A DNA stretch of 54,038 nucleotides from Microcystis aeruginosa Ma_SC_T_19800800_S464 (GCA_007095785.1 SFBL01000019.1:55207-109244); one strand, 5' to 3'. Shown: positions 21,330 through 29,351, counted from the first letter of the stretch. Numbers and translations: made by a program. The notes: a model not told the origin generated them from the sequence alone.

Positions 21330-21875
21330 CTAGGTTAAATGCAAAACAAACCCGGGTAAGACATCTTCCCCAGATAAAATAGCAGGTAAATTAATAATTT
21401 CCACATCGCCATTTAGTCGGTAGATTTCCACCTGCTGCTGTTGCGGATTAATCAACCAACCCAAACGTAAACCACTGGCTAAATATTCGCGCATCTTGTC
21501 ACGTAAAGAGGTTAAAGAATCGCTACGAGAACGTAATTCAATCACAAAATCGGGACATAAAGGTGGGAACTTTTCTCGCTCTTCTGCGCTCAAAGCTTCC
21601 CATCTCTCCCGTTTTATCCAAGCAACATCAGGAGGACGATATCCTCCCTTTGGTAAACGAAAAATTGTCGAAGAACTAAACACCTCACCAAGTTGAGTTT
21701 GCTCGTTCCATACCCCAACTTTCATAATCAAATTAGCTTCTTGTTTACCACTATTTCCACCCACGGGAGGCATAATTAATAATTCTCCTTTTTGATTACG
21801 TTCTAAATTCCATGTTTGATTGTCCTGACAGAGATGATAAAATTGTTCATCGGTCAGATTAACCGTCTTATACAA
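21330..21875 (-). CDS. Uma2-family (DUF820) putative endonuclease, copy 1
   Basis: 181-aa protein of the Uma2 family (PF05685), named after a gene next to the Microcystis mcy cluster and thought to have a PD-(D/E)XK nuclease-like fold. Visible landmarks are PPDVAWIKRERW, then CPDFVIELRSRSDSL and LRDKMREYLASGLRLGWLINP, the conserved core. The function of the family is not settled. The only in-frame start is TTG at 21875; a TGA lies three codons upstream, and an ATG at 21884 is in another frame. The neighbouring gene at 22008 is a near-duplicate in tandem. The two are almost identical at both ends and differ in the middle (GKQEANLIMKVGVWNEQ here). Confidence 0.85.
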   Translation of the reverse strand: MYKTVNLTDEQFYHLCQDNQTWNLERNQKGELLIMPPVGGNSGKQEANLIMKVGVWNEQTQLGEVFSSSTIFRLPKGGYRPPDVAWIKRERWEALSAEEREKFPPLCPDFVIELRSRSDSLTSLRDKMREYLASGLRLGWLINPQQQQVEIYRLNGDVEIINLPAILSGEDVLPGFVLHLT

Positions 21876-21969
21876 GATAACTCATAGCATTTATCTTAAT
21901 CGTGAGGTAGGAAGTCTCTGGTTTTAGAGAACGCCAGAACTACTGTATCACTTATCAGTTCAGAGAAAA

Positions 21970-22000
21970 ATATGTGTAATTAATTCTGTCTGGGTACTCA
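21970..22000 (-). repeat. Half copy of the ~100-bp element S
   Basis: The stretch TATGTGTAATTAATTCTGTC and the following GGGTACTCA match, with a few changes, the reverse complement of the left end of element S (26938-27037). Only one terminus is present. It sits between the two Uma2-family genes. Confidence 0.5.
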
Positions 22001-22007
22001 ATCCTTC

Positions 22008-22451
22008 CTAAGTTAAATGCAAAACAAACCCGGGTAAGACATCTTCCCCAGATAAGGTAGCAGGTAAATTAATAATTTCCACACCGCTATTTAGTCGGTA
22101 GATTTCCACCTGCTGCTGTTGCGGATTAATCAACCAACCCAAACGTAAACCACTGGCTAAATATTCGCGCATCTTGTCGCGTAAAGAGGTTAAGGAATCA
22201 GTACGAGAACGTAATTCAATCACAAAATCGGGACATAAAGGTGGGAACTTTTCTCGCTCTTCTGCGCTCAAAGCTTCCCATCTCTCCCGTTTTATCCAAG
22301 CAACATCAGGAGAACGATATCCTCCCTTTGGTAAACGAAAAATTGTCGAAGAACTAAAGACTTTACCAGAATTACTTTGACGATTCCAAATCGTTACATC
22401 AGCAATTAAATCAGCTTCTCGATTAGCACTATTTCCACCCACGGGAGGCAT
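22008..22451 (-). CDS. Uma2-family (DUF820) putative endonuclease, copy 2
   Basis: 147 aa from the ATG at 22451, with the same core as copy 1 (SPDVAWIKRERW, CPDFVIELRSRTDSL, LGWLINPQQQQVEIYR). The reading frame homologous to the copy 1 N-terminus (TVNLTDEQFYHLCQDN...) continues upstream to about 22543. A one-base difference there replaces the TTG start of copy 1 with a TAA-containing frame, so there is no ATG, GTG or TTG for those roughly 34 codons. Either translation begins internally at this ATG, giving an N-terminally shortened protein, or a CTG is used. The central segment (ANREADLIADVTIWNRQSN) differs from copy 1 more than the flanks do, which suggests gene conversion. Confidence 0.8.
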   Translation of the reverse strand: MPPVGGNSANREADLIADVTIWNRQSNSGKVFSSSTIFRLPKGGYRSPDVAWIKRERWEALSAEEREKFPPLCPDFVIELRSRTDSLTSLRDKMREYLASGLRLGWLINPQQQQVEIYRLNSGVEIINLPATLSGEDVLPGFVLHLT

Positions 22452-22582
22452 AATTAATAATTCTCCTTTTTGATTACGTTCTAAATTCCATGTTTGATTG
22501 TCCTGACAGAGATGATAAAATTGTTCATCGGTCAGATTAACCGTCCTTTATAAGAATGGCTATATCGGTGATTCATCTCAAC

Positions 22583-24109
22583 CTATTTACCTAATTGACT
22601 CTCTAAAAATTCTGTCCAATCGGGATTAGTAGTGTCTAGGGAAATTAGATAGGGTTGTTCTTTTTCATGAAAAGGTTCTGTTTTCTCAATTTGGGCATTT
22701 AAAACCTCGATAGTAGCGTCAGAAATATCGCCTTTTCTAGCGGCAATACGTTGTTTTAAAACTTCTATAGGTGCATGACAATGGACAATATGAAAAGGAA
22801 TCTGTAAATTTTGGGCATAGGTTAATAAGGGTTCTCGCCAGGCATATTTATCGTAGCGTGCATCGAGAATAACTGGATAACCTAAAGCTATTAAAATTTC
22901 GGCTAATTCCGCCAGTCTAGCGAAGGTTTTTTGACTCATTTCGAGACTATATATGTCTAGACTTCCTGTTTGATTTAAGTCAATTCCAGCCAAATGTTTG
23001 CGAACTGCATCGGAACGAATCTGAATAGCATTAAAATTTTTAGCAATTACTTTACCTATGGTACTCTTACCCGAGCCAGAAAATCCCGACATCAGAATTA
23101 ATCTCGGTTTCTGCGGTTGGGTGTACTGCCAAGCTAATTGATAATAATCCTGTGCATTGGCTTTAATTTTCTCAGAAAAACTGTCACCATCAAGCAAAAA
23201 ACTATTGACTTTTGCCCTCACATATGCTTGTCTGGTCAGGTAGAGAGGCAAGACTTTTAACCCCTCCCAGTCGGCGGTTTGTTCTAAATAAGTATTCACC
23301 AATAAATTAGCGAAATCTTCTCTTCCTCTAGCGGTTAAATCCATGGCTGTAAAAGCAAGATCATACATAACATCAACGAAGCGAAAAGATTCATTAAATT
23401 CTATGCGATCAAATAATTGTATTTCTCCCTGCCACTGACAGATATTATTTAAATGTAAGTCGCCGTGACATTCGCGAATCATCCCTTTTATTTGTCTTTC
23501 CTCTAACCAATCTCGGTGTTCTACGAAGAATTTATCTGTATAAGCTTTCGTTTCATCGTATTGTTTTTGGGTTTGGACAAAATTAATATATTTCTCGGTT
23601 TGTTGGTAGTTTTCATCAAAAGCTTGTTTAACAATTTCCAAATTGCCAAACTGAGTAATATAGGAATTAGTCAGAGCTTGCCGATGAAATTGTGCCACTT
23701 TTTCAGCCAAAGACTCGATCGCTTTTTCTGTTAGTTCTCCCCGTTCAAAAATTTTACTCAGTAAACATTCTTGGGGAAACTGATTCATTTTTAAGATGTA
23801 TTCGATCGCTTTTCCTTCTCCATTTAAACTTATCCTACCCTGTTGATCATTAATTGACAAAACTTCCAGATAGATATTGGCGGCAACTTTTTTATTTAAC
23901 TCTAGTTCCTGTTCTAGATAATATTTTCTCTTTTCTAAAGTGGAGAAATCCAAAAAATTATAATTAACTGGTTTCTTGACTTTATAGGCATAATCTCCTG
24001 TCAAGAAGATAATTGAAGCATGGGTTTGGATAATTTCAACGGGAATTTTGACAGAATGAGGATAAAAGTCGGGATTTTTTAATTCTTCGATTAATCGGTT
24101 GCTATCCAT
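22583..24109 (-). CDS. APH-like / P-loop kinase fusion protein
   Basis: 508-aa two-domain protein. The N-terminal about 320 aa are aminoglycoside-phosphotransferase/kinase-like, with the catalytic-loop motif CHGDLHLNNI and the metal-binding-type IQLFDRIEF. The C-terminal about 180 aa are a small AAA/kinase P-loop domain with MSGFSGSGKSTIGK and a downstream VILDARYDK. The substrate is unknown; the family is widespread in bacteria and is not evidence of antibiotic resistance. An upstream in-frame ATG (24133) would add eight residues, but GGAGGAG lies just ahead of the ATG at 24109, so I use the latter. The upstream flank runs into repeat R1 copy B within about 15 bases. Confidence 0.85.
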   Translation of the reverse strand: MDSNRLIEELKNPDFYPHSVKIPVEIIQTHASIIFLTGDYAYKVKKPVNYNFLDFSTLEKRKYYLEQELELNKKVAANIYLEVLSINDQQGRISLNGEGKAIEYILKMNQFPQECLLSKIFERGELTEKAIESLAEKVAQFHRQALTNSYITQFGNLEIVKQAFDENYQQTEKYINFVQTQKQYDETKAYTDKFFVEHRDWLEERQIKGMIRECHGDLHLNNICQWQGEIQLFDRIEFNESFRFVDVMYDLAFTAMDLTARGREDFANLLVNTYLEQTADWEGLKVLPLYLTRQAYVRAKVNSFLLDGDSFSEKIKANAQDYYQLAWQYTQPQKPRLILMSGFSGSGKSTIGKVIAKNFNAIQIRSDAVRKHLAGIDLNQTGSLDIYSLEMSQKTFARLAELAEILIALGYPVILDARYDKYAWREPLLTYAQNLQIPFHIVHCHAPIEVLKQRIAARKGDISDATIEVLNAQIEKTEPFHEKEQPYLISLDTTNPDWTEFLESQLGK

Positions 24110-24124
24110 AGGGAGAACTCCTCC

Positions 24125-24424
24125 GGGGTACATCTCATTTTTGTAAATTTACTAAGTTGGGATTTTTAAAGGGAAAATCTCTGCTAAAATCGGGCTTTAT
24201 TTCTGATTTTATCACTCAATCTGGGCCCTTGAGGGTTTCTACTCCCCAAACCCCGTTGGTGAGGACAGGACTGCGAGTACAGGTCGCGCAGTTTCAGATG
24301 TCCCTGGAGGAAGTACCTCTCCCAAACGCTGGAAAGCATTAGCTTGACAAGTGGGATGCTGACCCCGGGGTGTTCATACATTTGTACCAGTTTAAGGACG
24401 ACTGATCATTGCTGATTGTCGGTA
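24125..24424 (+). repeat. Dispersed structured repeat R1, copy B
   Basis: About 300 bp, direct-orientation match to 18717-18938, with the same start (GGGTACATCTCATTTTTGT) and end (GCTGATTGTCGGTA). It carries about 60 extra bases (roughly 24262-24330) absent from copy A. The TAAAATCGG hairpin is preserved as TAAAATCGG/CTGATTTTA; the G/C hairpin is degraded. Downstream it abuts an EAL-domain relic. Confidence 0.75.
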
Positions 24425-24459
24425 AGCTGTTGACTATCTGAATTACTCGTTAAAACTGC

Positions 24460-24770
24460 GTGGGAGCGGGGTCAGCTTTAAGCGAACGACAGGAATTAGC
24501 GGTGCAGTTAGTTTTAGATAATTTTGATGCTGGCTATTCCTTCTTAAGTTATATTTATAAATACCCCCTCAACAGTTTGAACATCGATCGAACCCTTATC
24601 CAATCTTTACAATCAAAAAGCAAGCATTTAGCCATGTTATCGACTATAATCGGCCTAGAACAGAATTTGAAGAAGTACAAGGATTTTGGTTGACTCAGGC
24701 CTTGAAACCAGAAGATGTGACGCAATTCCTGTTAAGTAGCTGTTCCGAATCACACCTAACACTTTATTGA
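24460..24770 (+). pseudogene. EAL-domain (c-di-GMP phosphodiesterase) remnant
   Basis: The frame from 24460 encodes LVLDNFDAGYSFLSYIYKYP and NSLNIDRTLIQSL, a clear match to the EAL signature DDFGxGYSSLSYL...LKIDRSF. After a loss of roughly 25 codons and a frame change, the frame from 24675 encodes VQGFWLTQALKPEDVTQFL, the usual EAL C-terminus (QGY.FS.PL), ending at the TGA at 24768-24770. The VxAEGVET segment and everything N-terminal of the signature are missing. The remnant begins about 35 bases after repeat R1 copy B, so the rest may have been lost with that insertion. It is not a piece of the next gene, whose EAL domain is complete and different in sequence. Confidence 0.7.
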
Positions 24771-24852
24771 AAAAATAAATTAAGTTAAAGACGAATAAGC
24801 CATGACTTTTGAGGGAGCATATTAACTTATATTTTGTCGAGGTGCTTAAAAA

Positions 24853-26673
24853 ATGATTAATGGTTCATCCAATTCCCGTTATCTCCTCATTGTGGAAGAT
24901 CCTCAAGGGAGAAGAACAATCACCCTAGAAGACTTAAAATATTCTCTCGGCCGTAAGTCCGATAATCAAATTGTTCTTCGCTCCAAACACGCGTCTCGCT
25001 ATCATGCGACTTTAATTAAAAAGAGTATTGATCGCCAAAAATTTTCCTATTGGATTCTTGATGGTGATTTAGAGGGAAATAAAAGTCATAATGGTATTTA
25101 TGTCAATGGATATAAATGCTTGGTTCATGAATTAAAAGATGGTGATTTAATTAACTTTGGCTGTGATATCAATGCCAGTTTTCACTTAATAGCTATTCAA
25201 GAAAAAATAGAGCAAGCACCGATTAAAAGCTCAGGACATTTACGAGGGGATCTGACGGAAAATGAAGCAAATTATAGCCAGAATAACCTCCACGCAAAAA
25301 GTACCTTAATTCTCCATCATTCCCCATCCCAAACCATTAGTTTTGATAACAGGACTCAAGACGAATCTTTCCTAGATGCTCTTACGGATTTGCCTAACGC
25401 TTCTCTCTTTAATGAATATCTGTCAAATGCTATTAATAATGCCCAGAAAACTAATCAACTGCTCGGTCTGTTATTAGTGGACGTAGAGCGGCTAAGAAAT
25501 GTCAACAATCGACTAGGTTATCGACTGGGAGATAAGCTATTAAAAATCATCAGTGAACGGTTAAGAAAAAATTTGCGATCGGGGGATATCGTCGCTCGTT
25601 GGGGAGGGGATGAGTTTATTATCTTGCTGCCACAAATTAATAATGCTAATGATCTGGAAAAAGTTAGTCAAAGAATTATTAAAACCCTAGAAAATAATTA
25701 CGAAATTGAAAATCACTCCCTAGCCGTGCGATTAAATCTAGGTTCAGTTATCTGTCCCCCCGTCGGCACAGATAGAAAAGTAATTTTACAGAAACTGGAG
25801 GAAAATTTAGTAGCGGTCAAGAATAATATCAATAATAACTCCAGGATAGAGTCAGTTAATGTTCACCCTAAAAACCCTCGTAGTTCTAAAGTTGAATATT
25901 TTCTCTATCAGGCAATCAGAAATAATGAATTAGCTCTTTACTATCAACCGCAAGTTAATATTACTCAGGGGCAAGTGGAAGGATTAGAGGTATTATTGCG
26001 CTGGTTACACCCCCAATTCGGATTAATCGCTCCTAATCGTTTCTTACCCTTAGTCGAAGAAAGCGAGTTAATTCTTGAGCTTAATCGTTGGGTGCTAAAA
26101 AATGCCTGTCAACAGGCACAAATATGGCAGCAGCGGGGATTATTATACACTCCCATCTCGATCAATCTGTCCCCGCACCAATTGCGGGATCCGCAGTTGC
26201 TCACCAACCTAAAAGAAGTCTTGACTGAAAGCAAAATCGGGCCTTTCTTTCTGGAGATGGAAATAACCGAGACAAGTTTACTAGAAAATAGCCGCGAAAC
26301 TGGTCGAATTCTTGGGGATTTGCAGAAATTGGGCATTAGTATTAACCTTGATGATTTTGGCAGCGGTTACGCTTCGATCGCCTATCTCGGTCAATTTCCC
26401 GTGAAAAAACTGAAAATAGAGCAATCTTTACTGAAAAAACTGACTAATAATCCCCAAGATACCCGTTTTATCGCCTCATTGCTGGCGATAGCGAAAAGTT
26501 TTAACTTAATAGCGATCGCCAAGGGAGTAGAAACCCAACAACAATTAGAAATCCTGCAAGAATTAGGTTGTGAGAGAATGCAAGGCAACCACATCAGTGT
26601 CCCTCTAGCAGTGGAGGAAATGACTAAATTTCTCCACATCCACCGCACGCTCTCAGTAATCAGTGATCAGTGA
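24853..26673 (+). CDS. FHA-GGDEF-EAL protein, probable diguanylate cyclase
   Basis: 606-aa cytoplasmic signalling protein with no membrane segment. An FHA phosphopeptide-binding domain comes first (about 1-115; SLGRKSDNQIVL, HASRYHATL, NGIYVNG). A GGDEF domain follows with the signature at 251-255 and an intact RxxD inhibitory site, RSGD, at 242-245. The EAL domain reads EVL at 379-381 and keeps NLS, ITET and DD at 500-501. Two usually conserved positions are changed: the EGVE motif reads AKGVET (Lys557) and LKID reads LKIE (Glu523). The expected activity is c-di-GMP synthesis, with the EAL half degenerate or regulatory. The last residues, SVISDQ, and the stop are encoded within a heptamer repeat. 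The FHA domain suggests control by Ser/Thr kinases. Confidence 0.9.
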   Translation: MINGSSNSRYLLIVEDPQGRRTITLEDLKYSLGRKSDNQIVLRSKHASRYHATLIKKSIDRQKFSYWILDGDLEGNKSHNGIYVNGYKCLVHELKDGDLINFGCDINASFHLIAIQEKIEQAPIKSSGHLRGDLTENEANYSQNNLHAKSTLILHHSPSQTISFDNRTQDESFLDALTDLPNASLFNEYLSNAINNAQKTNQLLGLLLVDVERLRNVNNRLGYRLGDKLLKIISERLRKNLRSGDIVARWGGDEFIILLPQINNANDLEKVSQRIIKTLENNYEIENHSLAVRLNLGSVICPPVGTDRKVILQKLEENLVAVKNNINNNSRIESVNVHPKNPRSSKVEYFLYQAIRNNELALYYQPQVNITQGQVEGLEVLLRWLHPQFGLIAPNRFLPLVEESELILELNRWVLKNACQQAQIWQQRGLLYTPISINLSPHQLRDPQLLTNLKEVLTESKIGPFFLEMEITETSLLENSRETGRILGDLQKLGISINLDDFGSGYASIAYLGQFPVKKLKIEQSLLKKLTNNPQDTRFIASLLAIAKSFNLIAIAKGVETQQQLEILQELGCERMQGNHISVPLAVEEMTKFLHIHRTLSVISDQ

Positions 26674-26691
26674 TCAGTGATCAGTTATCAG
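26652..26691. repeat. Heptamer array (TCAGTGA type), arm 1
   Basis: Consecutive degenerate heptamers TCAGTAA / TCAGTGA / TCAGTTA. The array overlaps the last codons of the FHA-GGDEF-EAL gene. The reverse complement of the same array occurs at 27052-27093, so the two are inverted arms around two mobile-element relics. Confidence 0.8.
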
Positions 26692-26720
26692 ATCTGGGTT
26701 TTTAGTAAGGAGGAGTAAAT

Positions 26721-26929
26721 AGGGTTTGCGGCAAAAAGCTTTTCCTAGGGGCAGGGTGTGGGGTGTGGGGTGTGGGGTTTTACCCATTTTCAGGTGGTCA
26801 ATTACCTAATTTTCAGGGAAAAATTACCTGAATTTTCCCCCCAATCACTCCAATGGTCGGCACTTTTTGAGGGAAAAAAAGTCTAAAAGCCTTATCCAAC
26901 AAGGTTTTTAGATTTATTCAGCAGGACCT
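26721..26929. mobile_element. MITE-like element M, copy 1
   Basis: About 208 bp with imperfect terminal inverted repeats (GGGTTTGCGGCAAAAAG at the left; the right end GATTTATTCAGCAGGACC is its imperfect complement). It is flanked by the 6-bp direct repeat TAAATA (26716-26721 and 26929-26934). Inside are a G-rich run with GGGGTGT heptamers and the conserved segment TTACCTAATTTTCAGGGAAA. There is no coding capacity. Other copies are at 29572-29976 and 49004-49244. The parent IS is not identified. Confidence 0.75.
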
Positions 26930-26937
26930 AAATAGCA

Positions 26938-27037
26938 TTAAGTACCTAAGCAAAATTAATTACACATATCTAACCACCTCTTGCCTCTTGCCCCTTGCCT
27001 ATCTTCACTAGGAAATTAATTTTGCACGACTACTTAA
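26938..27037. mobile_element. Small palindromic element S, copy 1
   Basis: About 100 bp whose ends are imperfect inverted repeats: TTAAGTACCTAAGCAAAATT at the left, and AATTTTGCACGACTACTTAA at the right. The interior has a run of TTGCC(T/C)C units. A second full copy lies at 31862-31960 and half copies near 21970 and 47839. No ORF. Confidence 0.65.
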
Positions 27038-27051
27038 CAGTGCTGTCCTTT

Positions 27052-27093
27052 CACTGATCACTGTTTACTGATAACTGATAACTGATAACTGAT
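27052..27093. repeat. Heptamer array, arm 2 (inverted)
   Basis: Tandem ACTGATA/ACTGTTT-type heptamers, the reverse complement of arm 1 at 26652-26691. The rest of the spacer to prk (27094-27279) shows no recognisable feature and presumably carries the prk promoter. Confidence 0.75.
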
Positions 27094-27279
27094 TTTGGTC
27101 ACTGATTCTGGTATGATCTGAACAGATTATCTAGTATCAAATACCTACTCATTCTAGCGTGAGGCTCTTGCCGAACCTGTCAGCAGCAGAAATTTGTGGC
27201 GGCGGGGTGCTGCTGGATCCAGAGTCTGGTTTAATTACTACTATGGGTTAACAATTAGTTGTGTATTTAGAGGGAAACT

Positions 27280-28281
27280 ATGGCCAATAAGCCAGAGCGC
27301 GTGGTTCTAATCGGTGTAGCTGGGGACTCCGGCTGTGGGAAATCTACTTTTTTACGTCGTTTGACCGATTTATTCGGGGCCGAGTTCATGACAGTGATCT
27401 GTTTAGATGACTACCATTGCCTCGATCGCAAACAGAGAAAAGAGGTGGGTGTCACCGCACTCAATCCGAAAGCGAATAACTTTGACCTGATGTACGAGCA
27501 GATTAAAGCACTCAAGCAAGGTCAAGCCATTAATAAACCTATTTATAATCATGAAACGGGGATGATCGATCCCCCCGAAATCATCGAACCGAATAAGGTA
27601 ATCGTGATCGAGGGACTACACCCCTTATATGATGAACGAGTTCGGGCCCTATTAGATTTCAGCGTTTATCTCGATATTAGCGATGAAGTCAAAGTTAACT
27701 GGAAAATTCAACGGGATATGGCCGAGCGCGGTCACACCTATGATGATGTGATGGCGGCCATTAATTCTAGAAAACCGGATTTCAGTGCCTATATCGATCC
27801 CCAGAGACAGTACGCTGACGTGGTGATTCAAGTGCTGCCCACCCAATTACTTGAAGATCACGAAAGTAAGTTACTACGGGTCCGTTTAATCCAGAAAGAA
27901 GGGGTGGAAAACTTTGAACCCGCTTATCTGTTTGATGAAGGTTCCACCATCGATTGGCGCCCCTGTGGTCGTAAATTGACCTGCGCTTATCCCGGTATTA
28001 AACTCTACTATGGTCCGGATGGTTTCTTGGGGAATGAAGTGTCGATTCTGGAACTAGATGGTCAATTCGATAACCTGGAAGAAATGATCTACATCGAAAG
28101 CCATTTGAGCAAAACCGGCACTAAATACTACGGTGAAATGACCGAATTACTGCTCAAACACAAAGATTATCCCGGTTCTACCAATGGTACGGGTTTATTC
28201 CAGGTGTTAGTCGGTCTCAAAATGCGTGAAACCTACGAAAAACTAATGGCAGCCGAAGCAAAAGTGGCAGCGTCAGTCTAG
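27280..28281 (+). CDS. prk: Phosphoribulokinase
   Basis: 333-aa Calvin-cycle enzyme that phosphorylates ribulose-5-phosphate to RuBP with ATP. The P-loop GVAGDSGCGKST is at 12-23. Cys19 inside it and Cys41 in VICLDDYHC are the thioredoxin-regulated pair of plant and cyanobacterial PRK. A second Cys pair in WRPCGRKLTC is the region linked to CP12/GAPDH control. Length and sequence are typical of the oxygenic-phototroph type. The ATG is preceded by an AGAGGGAAACT leader that fits a ribosome site. It is a single-gene unit ending in a strong terminator. Confidence 0.97.
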   Translation: MANKPERVVLIGVAGDSGCGKSTFLRRLTDLFGAEFMTVICLDDYHCLDRKQRKEVGVTALNPKANNFDLMYEQIKALKQGQAINKPIYNHETGMIDPPEIIEPNKVIVIEGLHPLYDERVRALLDFSVYLDISDEVKVNWKIQRDMAERGHTYDDVMAAINSRKPDFSAYIDPQRQYADVVIQVLPTQLLEDHESKLLRVRLIQKEGVENFEPAYLFDEGSTIDWRPCGRKLTCAYPGIKLYYGPDGFLGNEVSILELDGQFDNLEEMIYIESHLSKTGTKYYGEMTELLLKHKDYPGSTNGTGLFQVLVGLKMRETYEKLMAAEAKVAASV

Positions 28282-28299
28282 TTTTTAGTTTTGACCGAG

Positions 28300-28335
28300 C
28301 CGGCATCCTACTAGGGTAGGATGCTGGTTTTTTTT
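28300..28335 (+). terminator. Intrinsic terminator of prk
   Basis: Stem CCGGCATCCTA (28300-28310) pairs with TAGGATGCTGG (28317-28327) with one G-T mismatch and a 6-base loop, followed by eight T residues (28328-28335). It lies between the convergent prk and response-regulator genes and overlaps the end of the latter. Confidence 0.9.
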
Positions 28336-29047
28336 AACCCACTAATCCCGAGCGCAGGGCCAGCACTGCCGCTTGAGTGCGATCATCGACACAGAGTTTA
28401 TTTAAGATACTGCGGACATGGGTTTTCACTGTGCCGATGGTGATATAGAGTCGCTCGGCAATCTGGGCATTACTACAACCCCCGACAATCAGATCGAGAA
28501 TTTCTAGCTCTCGTTCCGTTAGGGGGGCATTTTCCAGCAATTGGTGATATTCTCGGTCAACACCCTGAATTATCACTGTTTTGGTCTCGGCAGCCGCACC
28601 GACGGCAACATTTTGGCGTAATTGTTGCAGAATAATATTGGCGATCGCAGGATCGACCCAAGGATTGCCTTCGTAGGTGGAATAAATCGCCCCGATTAAT
28701 TTATCGATGCTAATATCCTTGATGCAGTAGGAATCAGCCCCAGCACTAAAAGCCGCTAAAACCAGTTCTTGGGTTTTGTGCATGGTTAGGATGAGGATTT
28801 TCGTGGCCAGGGGGTCTTCGCCCCGATTTTTTTGGAAGCGTCGCACTAACTCGATCCCATCGATCGTGGGTAAACCTATATCGATGATCGCTACATCGGG
28901 TTTAGTCTCCTCTAGCAGTTTCAGTCCCTGTAATCCACTGATCGCTTCCCCTACCACTTGAATACCTTCCCGATGCTGGAGAGCCACCACTAAGCCCATG
29001 CGCGTTAAATCGTGATCTTCTACAACGATAACCCGCACTTTATCCAT
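28334..29047 (-). CDS. NarL/FixJ-family response regulator
   Basis: 237-aa two-component regulator. The receiver domain (1-125) has the acidic pair Glu10/Asp11 and phospho-acceptor Asp56 in VAIIDIGLP. After a linker comes a LuxR-type helix-turn-helix (about 172-235; LTERELEILDLIVGG, NAQIAERLYITIGTVKTHV). It should bind DNA as a phosphorylation-controlled dimer. No histidine kinase lies next to it, so partner and targets are unknown. It is convergent to prk; nothing shows that it controls prk. Confidence 0.92.
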   Translation of the reverse strand: MDKVRVIVVEDHDLTRMGLVVALQHREGIQVVGEAISGLQGLKLLEETKPDVAIIDIGLPTIDGIELVRRFQKNRGEDPLATKILILTMHKTQELVLAAFSAGADSYCIKDISIDKLIGAIYSTYEGNPWVDPAIANIILQQLRQNVAVGAAAETKTVIIQGVDREYHQLLENAPLTERELEILDLIVGGCSNAQIAERLYITIGTVKTHVRSILNKLCVDDRTQAAVLALRSGLVG

Positions 29048-29351
29048 ATTTTTTGACCAGTTTCGCCGGGTTGGGCGGTGATTGGATAATTTTGGCTTTT
29101 CGATTATTAGAGCCGCTCCTTGGCATTGACTTCACTCGCTTCCTCCTTCTCTGAATTCCGCTTTCTTATTCTTCATTCGGCCATCCCCTTTTTCCGGTTG
29201 ATTTTATTTATACTTACTAAAAGCAGAGATTGCCAATATACTTAGCCTCCCCTAAAATATACTCAAATCTACCCAAACTTACTTGAAATTTTCCGCTTTA
29301 ATTATTTTTTTATAATATCATGCAAATCTCGATTATGCAAGGATTTGGCTT
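29048..29351. other. AT-rich spacer upstream of the response regulator
   Basis: No ORF, RNA or repeat recognised. It presumably holds the leftward promoter of the response-regulator gene. Confidence 0.5.

Noticed and set aside
22583-24109. Aminoglycoside resistance gene
   Set aside because: The APH-like fold is fused to a P-loop kinase domain; this is a widespread family of unknown substrate, not an acquired resistance enzyme.
24157-24381. Small ORFs on both strands inside repeat R1 copy B
   Set aside because: They are not conserved between R1 copies, overlap each other, and have no recognisable domain.
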